A stretch of DNA of 64,000 nt from Thermanaerosceptrum fracticalcis (GTDB lineage: Bacteria; Bacillota; Peptococcia; DRI-13). The DNA is taken from NCBI RefSeq assembly GCF_000746025.2, contig NZ_CP045798.1, forward strand, positions 482,501 to 546,500. The letters are read 5' to 3'. The notes beneath the pieces are model-generated. The model saw nothing but the letters and a program-made list of their open reading frames with translations. It was not told the origin of the DNA and did no database searches. Shown here piece by piece: positions 36,943 through 48,230 of this stretch (its first letter is position 1; the number at the start of each line of letters is the position of its first letter). The position numbers were made by a program, and so were the translations under genes.

Positions 36943-37392
36943 GTGAAGCTATCCACCAAAGGACGTTACGGTGTCAAAGCTATGTTTGACCTTGCTGAAC
37001 ATTTTGGAGACGGTCCTATTGCCTTAAAAGGGATAGCGGAGAGACAGGGGATTTCCGAACATTACCTGGAACAGCTGATGGCAGTCTTAAGAAAAGCGGG
37101 TCTGGTTAAAAGTGTACGCGGCGCACAGGGGGGATACATACTGGCCCGCGAACCCGAGAATATTACGGTTGGTGAAATTATCCGGGTTCTGGAAGGGCCT
37201 CTGGCTCCCACCGAATGTGTCAGCGAAGAAGACCCGGAGATGTGTAAGAATGCTCCCACCTGTATCACCCGTACGATTTGGCAGAAGATGCGCGAAAGCC
37301 TGGCGGAGGTAGTGGATTCTATTACCCTGGCTGACATGGTGCGAGACGCCGAAAAGCTGAAAGGGCAGGAAAATTTAATGTATTATATCTAA
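36943..37392 (+). CDS. iscR: Rrf2-family iron-sulfur regulator IscR
   Basis: 149 residues from GTG 36943 (GAGGTGA 5 bases upstream; GTG 36934 lies inside that site). The winged helix-turn-helix starts MKLSTKGRYGVKAMFDLAEHF and includes ISEHYLEQLMAVLRKAGLVKSVRGAQGGY. The three cluster Cys are in CVSEEDPEMCKNAPTC (spacing 8 and 5), typical of [2Fe-2S] IscR. It heads iscR-iscS-iscU-mnmA, as in related Peptococcaceae, and probably senses Fe-S status and tunes cluster building. Confidence 0.94.
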   Translation: MKLSTKGRYGVKAMFDLAEHFGDGPIALKGIAERQGISEHYLEQLMAVLRKAGLVKSVRGAQGGYILAREPENITVGEIIRVLEGPLAPTECVSEEDPEMCKNAPTCITRTIWQKMRESLAEVVDSITLADMVRDAEKLKGQENLMYYI

Positions 37393-37412
37393 ATTAAAAG
37401 GAGATGGGTCGC

Positions 37413-38609
37413 TTGCGTAGAGTTTACCTGGACCACAGTGCAACTACTCCTGTAAGACCGGAAGTTGCGCAAATTGTACTGGAATATATGACCAATAAGT
37501 TTGGCAATCCTTCCAGCGTCCATGTTTATGGCCGTGAGGCCAAACAAGGTTTGGAAAAAGCCAGAGAGCAGGTAGCGAAACTGATTAATGCCAAGCCGGA
37601 GGAAATTATTTTTACCAGTGGTGGTACGGAAGCCGATAATTTAGCCATTACCGGTATTGCCCAAACCTATGCCAACAAAGGAAAGCATATTATCACCTCG
37701 GCGGTGGAACATCATGCCGTACTGGATACATGTAAGAATTTAGAGAAACTGGGCTATACCGTTACCGTACTTCCTGTTGATGAGTATGGGATTATTAAAC
37801 TGGAAGATTTAAAAAAGGCCATAACCAAAGAAACTATTCTCATTACCATTATGCATGCCAACAATGAAGTAGGTTCCATCCAACCCGTTGCAGAAATCGG
37901 AAAAATAGCCAAAGAAAATGGAGTTATCTTCCATACCGATGCCGTACAGTCTCTGGGCAAGATTCCGGTGGATGTGGATAAGATGAATATTGACCTCCTT
38001 TCGGGATCCGGGCATAAAATCTATGCGCCCAAAGGTATTGGTTTCCTCTACATTCGCCGGGGGGTTGGGCTTAAACCATTGACCTTTGGTGGTGGACAGG
38101 AGAGAAGACGGCGCCCCGGTACGGAGAATTTGCCAGGTATTGTGGGTCTGGGCCTGGCGGCCGAACTTGCCGGTAAAGAAATGGAAACGGAAATGCCCAG
38201 GATCGCCAAGTTACGTGACCGTTTGATTGCAGGAATTATGGAAAGAATCCCCCATGTCCGTCTGAATGGTCACCCCCAGGAGAGGGTTCCCAACAATGTG
38301 AATGTGAGTTTTGAATTCGTAGAGGGTGAGTCACTGCTTTTGTCCCTGGACATGAAGGGTATTGCGGCATCCAGTGGTTCTGCCTGTACCTCCGGGTCCT
38401 TAGACCCCTCTCACGTCTTGATGGCCATGGGCATCTGCCATGAAATTGCCCACGGGTCTGTCCGCATGACTTTGGGTAAGGCCAATACCGAGGAGGACAT
38501 TGATTATGTCCTGGAGGTACTGCCGCCCATTGTAGAGCGTTTGCGTTTAATGTCTCCTCTTTACCAGCAGCAGCGAAAGGAGTGTCAAGCATGTACTCTG
38601 AAAAAGTAA
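37413..38609 (+). CDS. iscS: Cysteine desulfurase IscS
   Basis: 398 residues from TTG 37413, 9 bases after AAAAGGAG; ATG 37404 touches that site and is unlikely. It is a PLP enzyme that takes sulfur from cysteine for clusters on IscU and for MnmA. Features: VYLDHSATTPV, VEHHAVLDTC, HTDAVQSLGKIPVDV, the PLP lysine in SGSGHKIYAPKG (about 205) and the catalytic loop SSGSACTSGSLDPSHVL (about 325-340). It overlaps iscU by 19 bases. Confidence 0.97.
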   Translation: MRRVYLDHSATTPVRPEVAQIVLEYMTNKFGNPSSVHVYGREAKQGLEKAREQVAKLINAKPEEIIFTSGGTEADNLAITGIAQTYANKGKHIITSAVEHHAVLDTCKNLEKLGYTVTVLPVDEYGIIKLEDLKKAITKETILITIMHANNEVGSIQPVAEIGKIAKENGVIFHTDAVQSLGKIPVDVDKMNIDLLSGSGHKIYAPKGIGFLYIRRGVGLKPLTFGGGQERRRRPGTENLPGIVGLGLAAELAGKEMETEMPRIAKLRDRLIAGIMERIPHVRLNGHPQERVPNNVNVSFEFVEGESLLLSLDMKGIAASSGSACTSGSLDPSHVLMAMGICHEIAHGSVRMTLGKANTEEDIDYVLEVLPPIVERLRLMSPLYQQQRKECQACTLKK

Positions 38610-38962
38610 TGGAACATTTCACTAATCCCCGCAACGTTGGGGAAATCGAAAACGCCAGCGGTGTCGGTGAACTGGGTAATGCCGCCTGTGGCGATATTAT
38701 GAGAATTTCCATCTTAGTAGAAGATGATATTATTAAAGACGTAAAATTTAAAACCTTTGGCTGTGGTGCTGCCATTGCCACCAGCAGCATGGTTACGGAA
38801 ATGGTAAAGGGTAAAACCATCGACGAGGCCCTGTCCATCACCAACAAAGCTGTGGCAGAGGCCCTGGGAGGACTGCCCCCAGCCAAAATGCACTGTTCAA
38901 ACCTGGCCGCCGATGCCCTTCATAGAGCCATCGAAGATTACAGGGCTAAACACGCAGGATGA
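38591..38962 (+). CDS. iscU: Iron-sulfur cluster scaffold IscU/NifU-type
   Basis: 123 residues from ATG 38591, with AAAGGAG 8 bases upstream inside the end of iscS. The three cluster-holding Cys are present: GNAACGD, KTFGCGAAIA and KMHCSNLA, together with the conserved start MYSEKVMEHFTNPRNVG. It receives sulfur from IscS and builds [2Fe-2S] or [4Fe-4S] clusters. It lacks the C-terminal domains of full NifU. A terminator follows, so mnmA may be transcribed partly apart. Confidence 0.96.
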   Translation: MYSEKVMEHFTNPRNVGEIENASGVGELGNAACGDIMRISILVEDDIIKDVKFKTFGCGAAIATSSMVTEMVKGKTIDEALSITNKAVAEALGGLPPAKMHCSNLAADALHRAIEDYRAKHAG

Positions 38963-38970
38963 TAATGAGT

Positions 38971-38996
38971 AAAACGCAGCTTACCTGCGTTTTATT
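38971..38996 (+). terminator. iscU terminator
   Basis: A 9-bp stem AAAACGCAG/CTGCGTTTT with loop CTTAC, then ATTCT. Confidence 0.75.
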
Positions 38997-39023
38997 CTAC
39001 AAATTAAGAAATGGGTGATTCCG

Positions 39024-40124
39024 ATGCCAGGGAAGAAACGGGTAATTGTAGCTATGAGCGGTGGTGTTGACAGCTCCGTGGCGGCTGCTTTGTTAAAAGA
39101 GCAGGGCTATGAGGTTATCGGTGTGACCATGCAGATCTGGCAGGCAGGTAAAGAAGATGAGAAGGCAGGAGGGTGTTGTTCCCTTTCGGCTGTCAACGAC
39201 GCCAGGCGGGTGGCCGATAAACTGGGGATTCCATACTATGTCATGAATTTTCGTAGTCTCTTTGAAGAAAAAGTGATCAATTATTTTACCGATGAATACA
39301 TGAAGGGTCGTACCCCCAATCCCTGTATCGCCTGCAACCGTTATGTAAAGTTTGAGGCTTTCCTGCACAAGGCCAAAGGACTGGAAGCTGACTTTATCGC
39401 TACCGGTCATTATGCCAGGATAAATTATGATGAAGAGCGGAGGCGTTATCTTTTAAGAAAAGCCGTAGATGACCATAAAGATCAGACTTATGCCTTGTAC
39501 AGCATGACCCAGGACCAGCTGGCCCAAACACTATTCCCCCTGGGTGAATACACCAAACCCCAAATCAGGCAAAAAGCAGCAGAAATAGGCTTGCTGGTGG
39601 CCAATAAGCCTGACAGCCAGGAAATATGCTTTGTCAGTGATAATAATTATAAAAACTTTCTCATGGAAAGGGTTGCACCGGAGGAGATTAAACCCGGGCC
39701 TTTTCTCAATACTAAAGGTGAGAGGATAGGAACGCACCAGGGTTTACCTTTTTATACCGTAGGACAGCGCAAGGGCCTGGGACTGGCCCTGGGCTATCCT
39801 GCTTATGTTCTGGCCCTGGACACCAAAAGAAATGCAGTAATTATCGGGACTGACGAAGATGTTTATCAGAAGGCCCTTTTAGCCAGGGATAACAACTTTA
39901 TTGCCATAGGTGAACTAAAGAATCCCCTGGAAGTTGAGGCTAAGATCCGGTATGGGGCGGAGCCGGCCCCCGCTGTCATCTCTCTACAGCCTGACGGAAG
40001 AGTGCTGGTAGAGTTTAAGGAAGCACAGAGGGCCATTACCCCGGGTCAGGCCGTTGTTTATTACCAGGGTGATCTGGTTGTGGGCGGGGGAACAATCGAT
40101 GAGGTGGTCTTCGCTGCAAGCTAA
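39024..40124 (+). CDS. mnmA: tRNA-specific 2-thiouridylase MnmA
   Basis: 366 residues from ATG 39024 (GGGTGA upstream; GTG 39015 is part of that site). It thiolates U34 of Lys, Glu and Gln tRNAs using ATP and sulfur from IscS. PP-loop motif: AMSGGVDSSVAA (about 10-19). The two catalytic Cys are in TPNPCIACNRYVKF (about 95-102) and SQEICFVSD (about 200). The family motif TVGQRKGLGLALGYP is in the second half. Its neighbours iscS and iscU give the sulfur source. Confidence 0.97.
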   Translation: MPGKKRVIVAMSGGVDSSVAAALLKEQGYEVIGVTMQIWQAGKEDEKAGGCCSLSAVNDARRVADKLGIPYYVMNFRSLFEEKVINYFTDEYMKGRTPNPCIACNRYVKFEAFLHKAKGLEADFIATGHYARINYDEERRRYLLRKAVDDHKDQTYALYSMTQDQLAQTLFPLGEYTKPQIRQKAAEIGLLVANKPDSQEICFVSDNNYKNFLMERVAPEEIKPGPFLNTKGERIGTHQGLPFYTVGQRKGLGLALGYPAYVLALDTKRNAVIIGTDEDVYQKALLARDNNFIAIGELKNPLEVEAKIRYGAEPAPAVISLQPDGRVLVEFKEAQRAITPGQAVVYYQGDLVVGGGTIDEVVFAAS

Positions 40125-40150
40125 AAGCCGTGCCAACGGCTTTTTTCTTT
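40123..40150 (+). terminator. mnmA terminator
   Basis: A 9-bp stem AAAAGCCGT/ACGGCTTTT with loop GCCA, then TTTCTTT. Confidence 0.88.
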
Positions 40151-40244
40151 GTTCTTTTGGTTTTTTTAACACAGTGAATCCTTATAGGGTTTAGTGGTAA
40201 TAATAGAGATAATGCCATTGTTTATATGTGTAAGGTAGCAGGAG

Positions 40245-40694
40245 ATGAAAAAGGGACGTGAACTGAAAAATCTTCCCGTGATCGAGATCAGTTCGGGACA
40301 GTTACTGGGTTATGTAAGGGAAATAGAGGTTAAGGAAAACAGCAGGCTCTCCGGGCTTTATGTTACATCATTAAGTAATGAGATATGTTACGTCCCGTGG
40401 GAAAACATTGTCAGCATAGGGAGAGATGCTATTTTTATCAAAAGTAAAGAAGACAACCAGAAGGTAGAAAGCGTCCCCGTGGAAAAAACTGCTTACTGCG
40501 GTTCCTGGGTCATGACCATCAGCGGAAAGAACCTGGGAACTATAGAAGACATTGTCATCGAAGAATGTAACGGTAGTGTGGTCGGTTATGAAATATCTGA
40601 CGGTTACCTGAAAGATTTCTTAATGGGAAGGTCTGTCATAGCCCAGGCCGATGTAGTAACCTATGGCGACGATGTTTTTATTGTGGCAGATTAA
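40245..40694 (+). CDS. PRC-barrel domain protein
   Basis: 149 residues from ATG 40245, directly after GCAGGAG, which is unusually close. Two PRC-barrel units are seen (about 8-70 and 80-148): LPVIEISSGQLLGYVREIEV and MTISGKNLGTIEDIVIEE with ISDGYLKDFLMGR. Such proteins bind RNA or ribosome factors (as RimM does) or photosynthetic complexes, so the role here is not defined. It leads a short run of small genes (zinc ribbon, YtxH-like) ahead of an AI-2E-type transporter and alaS. Confidence 0.88.
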   Translation: MKKGRELKNLPVIEISSGQLLGYVREIEVKENSRLSGLYVTSLSNEICYVPWENIVSIGRDAIFIKSKEDNQKVESVPVEKTAYCGSWVMTISGKNLGTIEDIVIEECNGSVVGYEISDGYLKDFLMGRSVIAQADVVTYGDDVFIVAD

Positions 40695-40719
40695 GAGAAC
40701 GTAAGGGAGAGGGAAGACA

Positions 40720-40890
40720 TTGAGATGTCCGGTTTGTAACGGTAAGTCTGTGGGTAAGGTGGGTGTAGACCAGTTTTACTGCTGGGATTGTTTTGTGGAA
40801 TATCAAAAACAGGGTGATAACATTAAAATCTACTCAGTGGCCGAAGACGGCAGTTTGATTGATTTTCATGAACCCGCAAGCATTCTGTAA
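40720..40890 (+). CDS. Small zinc-ribbon protein
   Basis: 56 residues from TTG 40720, with GGGAGAGGGA a few bases upstream; it is easily missed because of its length and start codon. It begins MRCPVCNGKSVGKVGVDQFYCWDCFVEY, with two CxxC knuckles (CPVC and CWDC) spaced as in a zinc ribbon. The rest (DNIKIYSVAEDGSLIDFHEP) is a short beta-like tail. It sits 25 bases after the PRC-barrel gene and 17 bases before the YtxH-like gene, so all three are likely one operon. Function is unknown. Nucleic-acid or protein binding is an inference from the fold. Confidence 0.85.
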   Translation: MRCPVCNGKSVGKVGVDQFYCWDCFVEYQKQGDNIKIYSVAEDGSLIDFHEPASIL

Positions 40891-40907
40891 AGTCAGGAGG
40901 TGATGGT

Positions 40908-41099
40908 GTGCGGCGGGGCTTTATCAATGGTCTTCTAGTCGGAGGAATACTTGGAACCTTAGTCGGACTCTTTACTAGCCCCCAAATGAAACCAACCCCG
41001 GAAAAATATCTCATGGGGAGAACTAAGAAAATAGGCCGCCGGGCTGGGAAAATTATCTCTGAGATGACGCATGATTTCAGACGTATCATGAAAAAATAG
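40908..41099 (+). CDS. YtxH-like small membrane protein
   Basis: 63 residues from GTG 40908 (AGGAGGTGAT upstream). One glycine-rich transmembrane helix (FINGLLVGGILGTLVGLFTSPQ, about 5-26) is followed by a basic helical tail, the layout of YtxH-domain general-stress proteins. No enzymatic motif is visible. A strong terminator follows. Confidence 0.75.
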   Translation: MRRGFINGLLVGGILGTLVGLFTSPQMKPTPEKYLMGRTKKIGRRAGKIISEMTHDFRRIMKK

Positions 41100-41112
41100 T
41101 GTGGAAAAGTAA

Positions 41113-41140
41113 AAAGCAAGCTTAAGCTTGCTTTCTTTGT
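41113..41140 (+). terminator. Terminator after the YtxH-like gene
   Basis: The palindrome AAAGCAAGC-TTAA-GCTTGCTTT is followed by CTTTGT. Confidence 0.75.
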
Positions 41141-41196
41141 CAATTTATTAACTAAACAACACAGGTGAGGCATTATAACTAAAGTGGCGGGAAGCA

Positions 41197-42216
41197 ATGA
41201 ATTATAAAATTTTACGTATTCCTGGTACATTACTGGTCTTATTACTGCTCTTTTGGTTTCTTTGGTCTGTAAGGGCCATTTTAACGCCTTTTTTTATCGG
41301 ATTTATCATTGCTTATATTTTGGACCCCTTTGTGGATATTTTAGAACAAAGCAGAATACCCCGTGCTTGGGCCATCATTTTCATTTATTTTTTCTTTATG
41401 GGCGCTTTCCTCCTGATAATTTTTTATGCCTTGCCCATTATCCTGGTTGACCTTAATAAACTCATCGAGGTTGTCCCCGAGTATACCCGGTTTATACAGG
41501 ATACAATAAGGGAAATACAAAAAGAGTACAGTCGTGTTCCTATCCCGGACAGCATCAGACAGGTGACCGATGAAACCATTGTCCGTGGGGAAAGCCTGGT
41601 TATCTCCCTGATACAGGGGCTGGTCCAGGGGATTATCCATTTTTTTTCCCAGAGTTTTAATTTTATCCTTGCACCCATTCTTAGTTTTTACATTCTCAAA
41701 GAATTTAACAATTTAGGTAAATATGCTTTGATGTTCATTCCCGTGCGTTTCCGGGCGGAAGCAGCCCAGATTGCCAGCGAAATTAACCTGGTCTTACGTA
41801 AATTTATCCGAGGGAACCTTCTGGTGGCCTTCCTGGTGGCCATCCTCACCACTCTGGGCATGTATTTGATCGGTATGGATTTTCCCGTACTTTTGGGTAT
41901 TGTGGTGGGAGTAACGAATTTCATCCCTTATTTCGGGGCTATTATCGGCACCATACCTGCCTTCTTACTGGCCCTCATCAAATCCAAATGGCTGGCTCTT
42001 TATGTCCTGGGTGTGATGTTTTTAGTTCAGCAGATTGAGGGGAATATTATCTCGCCGAAAGTACTGGGTGATTGCGTAGGACTGCACCCCCTTGTCATTA
42101 TTTTTGCCTTGCTGGCAGGCGGACAATTATGGGGATTGGCTGGTTTAGTGGTGGCCATACCCCTGGCCGCCATAAGCAAGATTCTTCTTAAACATATCTT
42201 TGTTCGTCTTTTTTGA
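41197..42216 (+). CDS. AI-2E family transporter (PerM/YtvI-like)
   Basis: 339 residues from ATG 41197 (GGCGGGAAG upstream). Seven to eight transmembrane helices are seen, with a large loop at about 80-145. Family features: FFIGFIIAYILDPFVD near the start, ILAPILSFYILKE, GVTNFIPYFGAIIGTIPAFLLAL, and the C-terminal VLGDCVGLHPLVIIFALLAGGQLWG. Members export small molecules or ions such as autoinducer-2 or sodium/protons. The substrate here is not clear. This gene type is often found just before alaS in Firmicutes. Confidence 0.93.
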   Translation: MNYKILRIPGTLLVLLLLFWFLWSVRAILTPFFIGFIIAYILDPFVDILEQSRIPRAWAIIFIYFFFMGAFLLIIFYALPIILVDLNKLIEVVPEYTRFIQDTIREIQKEYSRVPIPDSIRQVTDETIVRGESLVISLIQGLVQGIIHFFSQSFNFILAPILSFYILKEFNNLGKYALMFIPVRFRAEAAQIASEINLVLRKFIRGNLLVAFLVAILTTLGMYLIGMDFPVLLGIVVGVTNFIPYFGAIIGTIPAFLLALIKSKWLALYVLGVMFLVQQIEGNIISPKVLGDCVGLHPLVIIFALLAGGQLWGLAGLVVAIPLAAISKILLKHIFVRLF

Positions 42217-42222
42217 GTTTCG

Positions 42223-42251
42223 TTGACAAGGATATGCCCTTTTCGTATAAT
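42223..42251 (+). promoter_or_regulatory. Consensus sigma-A promoter of alaS
   Basis: TTGACA, a 17-nt spacer and TATAAT, a full consensus match. Transcription should start near 42258, at the beginning of the T-box leader. Confidence 0.92.
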
Positions 42252-42257
42252 TAACAT

Positions 42258-42520
42258 GTTGAGTAATATTGGAAAAACCGTGAAGGGATCAGTAAACTAC
42301 ACCGCCTGTCCAGAGAGGAAACCCTGGGGCTGTAAGGTTTCTCAGGAGGTCTGGTTGAAAGCCATCCCGGAGTTGCTGAAGGATGACTTCAGCGGGGGCA
42401 TACCCTTACATGCCATGGTCATGTACCAATAAAGAGACCGCTTCGGCGGTAAGCAGGGTGGTACCGCGAGACGAACTCTCGTCCCTGACACGAAAGTGTT
42501 AGTGATGGGGTTTTTTTATT
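42258..42520 (+). promoter_or_regulatory. T-box riboswitch, alaS leader (Ala, GCC specifier)
   Basis: The core AGGGTGGTACCGCGAG is at 42455-42470. The terminator pairs CTCTCGTCCCTG-side sequence with GATGGGG and ends in a run of Ts. In Stem I, AGTA (42291) faces GAAA (42357-42360), followed by GCC at 42361-42363, an Ala codon. GGGAT (42285) pairs with ATCCC (42364) at the base. It responds to uncharged tRNA-Ala. Confidence 0.95.
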
Positions 42521-42535
42521 ATTAAAAGATACTAA

Positions 42536-45193
<2,658 letters not shown>

Positions 45194-45274
45194 TTTCTTA
45201 AATAAAGAGGATTATGGGTGACTCGCACAGAATATTTACCATAAAGAATGGATTTAATTTGGTGGGGTGATGTT

Positions 45275-45532
45275 ATGCCGAATGACAGATTGGAAGAAAC
45301 CATGATGTTCCGGGTAAAAACTGAAGATGACGTCCGGGCTCAAGATGTGCTAGTACATGTCTACGAGGCACTGAAGGAAAAAGGTTACAATCCCATAAAT
45401 CAGATGGTAGGATACCTGTTGTCAGGTGATCCAGCTTACATCACCAGCCATAAAAATGCTCGCTCCTTGATTAGAAAACTTGAACGAGATGAGTTATTGG
45501 AAGAACTTCTACGCAAATATTTAGGGAAATAA
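45275..45532 (+). CDS. IreB family regulatory phosphoprotein (UPF0297)
   Basis: 85 residues from ATG 45275 (TGGGGTGATG upstream). The sequence [11 protein letters not shown]..., [44 protein letters not shown] is diagnostic for UPF0297/IreB. In Enterococcus IreB is phosphorylated by the kinase IreK and affects cephalosporin resistance. The Thr near the start (LEET) is the likely phosphosite. The order alaS-ireB-ruvX-DUF1292 is conserved in Firmicutes. Here an aldo/keto reductase gene and an acyltransferase gene interrupt it. Confidence 0.96.
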   Translation: MPNDRLEETMMFRVKTEDDVRAQDVLVHVYEALKEKGYNPINQMVGYLLSGDPAYITSHKNARSLIRKLERDELLEELLRKYLGK

Positions 45533-45569
45533 AATGATAAGCCTCACACTTGGTGTGAGGCTTATCATT
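45533..45569 (+). terminator. Long perfect hairpin after ireB
   Basis: A perfect 17-bp stem (AATGATAAGCCTCACAC with its complement) has a 3-nt loop TTG. No long T run follows, so it is a strong block or mRNA stabiliser more than a classic terminator. Confidence 0.6.
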
Positions 45570-45627
45570 CATTGTATAGGAAAGTCTTTTAAGAGTTTGT
45601 GGGAAAAGAAAGGGTAAACTATTTTTT

Positions 45628-46575
45628 ATGGAGTATCAACTTTTAGGGCATACAGGTTTAAAAGTTTCCCGGCTCTGTTTTGGATCTTTAACCATGGGAC
45701 CCTTACAGGCCAATTTAAGCATTAAGCAGGGGGCCGCTCTTCTTCGTTATGCTTTTGAACTGGGAGTCAATTTTATTGATACTGCCAAGCTTTACCGTAC
45801 CTATCCCTATATCAAAGAGGCCTTGCGAGGTTGGGATGCCCCTGTCATCATTGCCAGTAAATCATATGATTATACCTGGGAAGGCATGCAGCGGAGTGTA
45901 GAAGAAGCCCGGTTAGCCATTGACCGTGATTATCTTGATATTTTTCTCCTCCATGAACAGGAATCAGAATTAACTTTAGAGGGACATCGTCCTGCTTTAG
46001 AGTATTTATGGGAAGCCAAAGCCAAGGGGTTAATTAAGGCTGTGGGCGTTTCTACCCATACCGTGGAAGTGGTAAAGGTTGCTGCGGCGCTTTCGGATAT
46101 TGAGGTTATTCACCCTCTTGTCAATTATAAAGGGCTTGGGATTCTTGATGGTACTCTCCCGGAACTAATTGAAGCCCTTAAGTCAGCCTATGATGCGGGC
46201 AAGGGTATTTACGGGATGAAACCCCTGGGGGGAGGTAATTTGATCCTGGATGTAGATATGGCTTTACGCTATGCTTTCAATCTTCCCTATTTGCATAGTG
46301 TGGCTGTTGGTTGCAAAACCCCCGAGGAACTGGTGTATAATATCTCCGTTATGGAAGGAAAAGATCCCCCTGCAGACCTTAAAGACAAAATCCGGAAGAT
46401 ACCCCGTAAATTACATATTGAGGAATGGTGTTTAGGCTGCGGGGAATGTGTAAAAAAATGTCCTTCGGCACTTCTGGAGATTCGTGAAGGTAAGGCTATC
46501 TTAGCGGGCAAAGACTGCTTGTTTTGCGGGTACTGCGGGGCGGCCTGTCCCCAGTTTGCCATTAAGGTGCTTTGA
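45628..46575 (+). CDS. Aldo/keto reductase with C-terminal ferredoxin domain
   Basis: 315 residues from ATG 45628; the upstream site is weak (GAAAGGGTAAAC). The aldo/keto reductase barrel has [27 protein letters not shown] (catalytic Asp and Tyr), the Lys in [10 protein letters not shown] and the His in IFLLHEQES. Residues about 265-315 hold two 4Fe-4S binding motifs ([12 protein letters not shown] and [12 protein letters not shown]). The fused ferredoxin suggests electron exchange with reduced ferredoxin rather than only NAD(P)H. The substrate is unknown. Its stop overlaps the region before ruvX, so they are likely co-transcribed. Confidence 0.93.
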   Translation: MEYQLLGHTGLKVSRLCFGSLTMGPLQANLSIKQGAALLRYAFELGVNFIDTAKLYRTYPYIKEALRGWDAPVIIASKSYDYTWEGMQRSVEEARLAIDRDYLDIFLLHEQESELTLEGHRPALEYLWEAKAKGLIKAVGVSTHTVEVVKVAAALSDIEVIHPLVNYKGLGILDGTLPELIEALKSAYDAGKGIYGMKPLGGGNLILDVDMALRYAFNLPYLHSVAVGCKTPEELVYNISVMEGKDPPADLKDKIRKIPRKLHIEEWCLGCGECVKKCPSALLEIREGKAILAGKDCLFCGYCGAACPQFAIKVL

Positions 46576-46592
46576 AGGGAAAGGAAGAGATT

Positions 46593-47015
46593 ATGCAGCG
46601 CGTTTTAGGTTTAGACATTGGGGATAGACGTATTGGTGTCTCCATCAGCGATGCTTTGGGTATTACTGCCCAGGGCCTGGATACGATAGAAAGAAGTGAG
46701 CCGGAAAAGGATATTCAAAGCATCGTGGACATTATTAAGAAATGGGAAATTGGCAAAATAGTGGTGGGTTTGCCGAAAAATATGAACGGTACATTAGGTC
46801 CACAGGCTGAAAAGGTCAAAGAATTTATAGAGCGCCTGCAGCAGAAAGTCGCCATCGAGGTCGTGTTCTGGGATGAACGACTGACCACGGTGGCCGCGGA
46901 GCGAACTTTGCTGGAAGGTAATGTGTCCCGGAAAAAGAGGAAAGGCGTTATTGATAAAGTTGCTGCCAACATGATTTTGCAAAGTTATCTGGACAGTTGT
47001 GGTCATGTGAAATAG
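46593..47015 (+). CDS. ruvX: Putative pre-16S rRNA nuclease / Holliday junction resolvase-like RuvX (YqgF)
   Basis: 140 residues from ATG 46593 (GGAAAGGAAG upstream). It has an RNase H-like fold with [34 protein letters not shown], and the acidic [11 protein letters not shown], ending in [13 protein letters not shown]. It is implicated in 16S rRNA 5' end processing and called a putative resolvase by similarity. It belongs to the conserved ireB-ruvX-DUF1292 set. Confidence 0.96.
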   Translation: MQRVLGLDIGDRRIGVSISDALGITAQGLDTIERSEPEKDIQSIVDIIKKWEIGKIVVGLPKNMNGTLGPQAEKVKEFIERLQQKVAIEVVFWDERLTTVAAERTLLEGNVSRKKRKGVIDKVAANMILQSYLDSCGHVK

Positions 47016-47064
47016 TATTTTACAAACCGAAATGGGGGAAATGCGAGCCCCCTTTGTTTAATTA

Positions 47065-47073
47065 TGGTATAAT
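47065..47073 (+). promoter_or_regulatory. Extended -10 promoter before the acyltransferase gene
   Basis: TGGTATAAT is an extended -10 (TGNTATAAT). No clear -35 box is seen at the usual distance. Confidence 0.4.
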
Positions 47074-47105
47074 ATGGCGGTAAGCCTATGGTTGTGGAGG
47101 AGAAT

Positions 47106-48132
47106 ATGGTACAACGCCTTACAGAATTTGATAGAATACGTGGAATAGCCATTTTGGCGGTCATAACCATACACGTCACCGCTAATGCCACTATTAGTTA
47201 CTCCTCCGGCAGTCTACGATTTATCGTTTATAATGTCATCAATAGTTTAGCTCAGTTTGCGGTACCCCTTTTTATTTTTATTAGTTCAATTGTGTTAAGT
47301 TATAAATTTTCTCAAGAGAGAATTTATTTGACGCAATTCTATGTGAAGAGAATAAAAAGTGCGATAATTCCTTACATACTTTGGTCGGTTTTTTACATAT
47401 TTTACGTTAAAATGCTTTACGGATATGGGGATATACTATCCTGGCGAAATTGGATCAAATGGCTTTTCTATGGGACATCCTTCTACCATCTTTATTTTTT
47501 GCTTATTATCGTGCAATTGTACCTTGTAATACCACTGTTATATTTTCTTTTTCGGAGAATATCATTAAGTGTCATTGTAGTTACCGTTATAGTTGTACAA
47601 AGTGTCTTTTATTTTATTAATAAAACTTTTATATATCAATATTATCCTTATCCCGCATGTCTCCTGGGCAGTTATATTTCCGTATGTTTTGTTGGTACAT
47701 GGATTGGTTCCCGTTACCGCCAGGTGTTCAATCTATTGAAATCCTACAAAAAAGGTATTTACACCTTGAGTGCTGTATCTGTGATGGTATTTATTTTCGT
47801 TAATATCACAATGCGAATGGAAAAACCTATTAATTGGATAGTTTATTATGGGATATCACAGCTTTGTTCTCATGGCTTCTATAGCTATTTGGCTCATCAT
47901 GACAAAAAGATACTTCTCATTTCTTAATGATCTGGGCAACCAATCTTTTGCCATTTACCTGATTCATCCATTTTTTCTTGATTTATGGGATTCATATGGA
48001 AAAAAATTCGGATTACTGCCGCAAGATCTGCATATCTGGTTAGGCTTCACAATTATTTGTTGTCTATCTTATTTTTTCGGAAAAATTGTCTCTCAACAAC
48101 GTGTATTAAGCAAAGTGTTATTAAGCCGTTAA
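47106..48132 (+). pseudogene. Acyltransferase-3 family membrane protein, frameshifted
   Basis: Two overlapping frames make one acyltransferase-3 (OafA-like) protein of about 340 residues. The first frame (start ATG 47106 after GTGGAGG, frame end 47927) has the N-terminal motif EFDRIRGIAILAVITIHVTA with the catalytic His, and about eight membrane helices. The second (47848-48132) supplies the last helices: NQSFAIYLIHPFFLDLWDSYG. One extra base near GGG at 47848-47852 would explain the shift; dropping it joins YYG to YHSFVLMAS. It is clearly more AT-rich than its neighbours and interrupts the conserved ruvX-DUF1292 order. This fits recent acquisition and decay. Such enzymes acetylate surface polymers. 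Confidence 0.83.
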
Positions 48133-48167
48133 AAACATAGAAATGCTGATTATTTTTTTGGCGAAAG

Positions 48168-48197
48168 TTGACAACCTATATAAGAGAAAGGTACAAT
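48168..48197 (+). promoter_or_regulatory. Sigma-A promoter of the DUF1292 gene
   Basis: TTGACA, an 18-nt spacer and TACAAT, about 34 bases before the start at 48231. Confidence 0.8.
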
Positions 48198-48230
48198 TTC
48201 TGTAACGAGAAAAGGAAAGAGGTGGAAACA

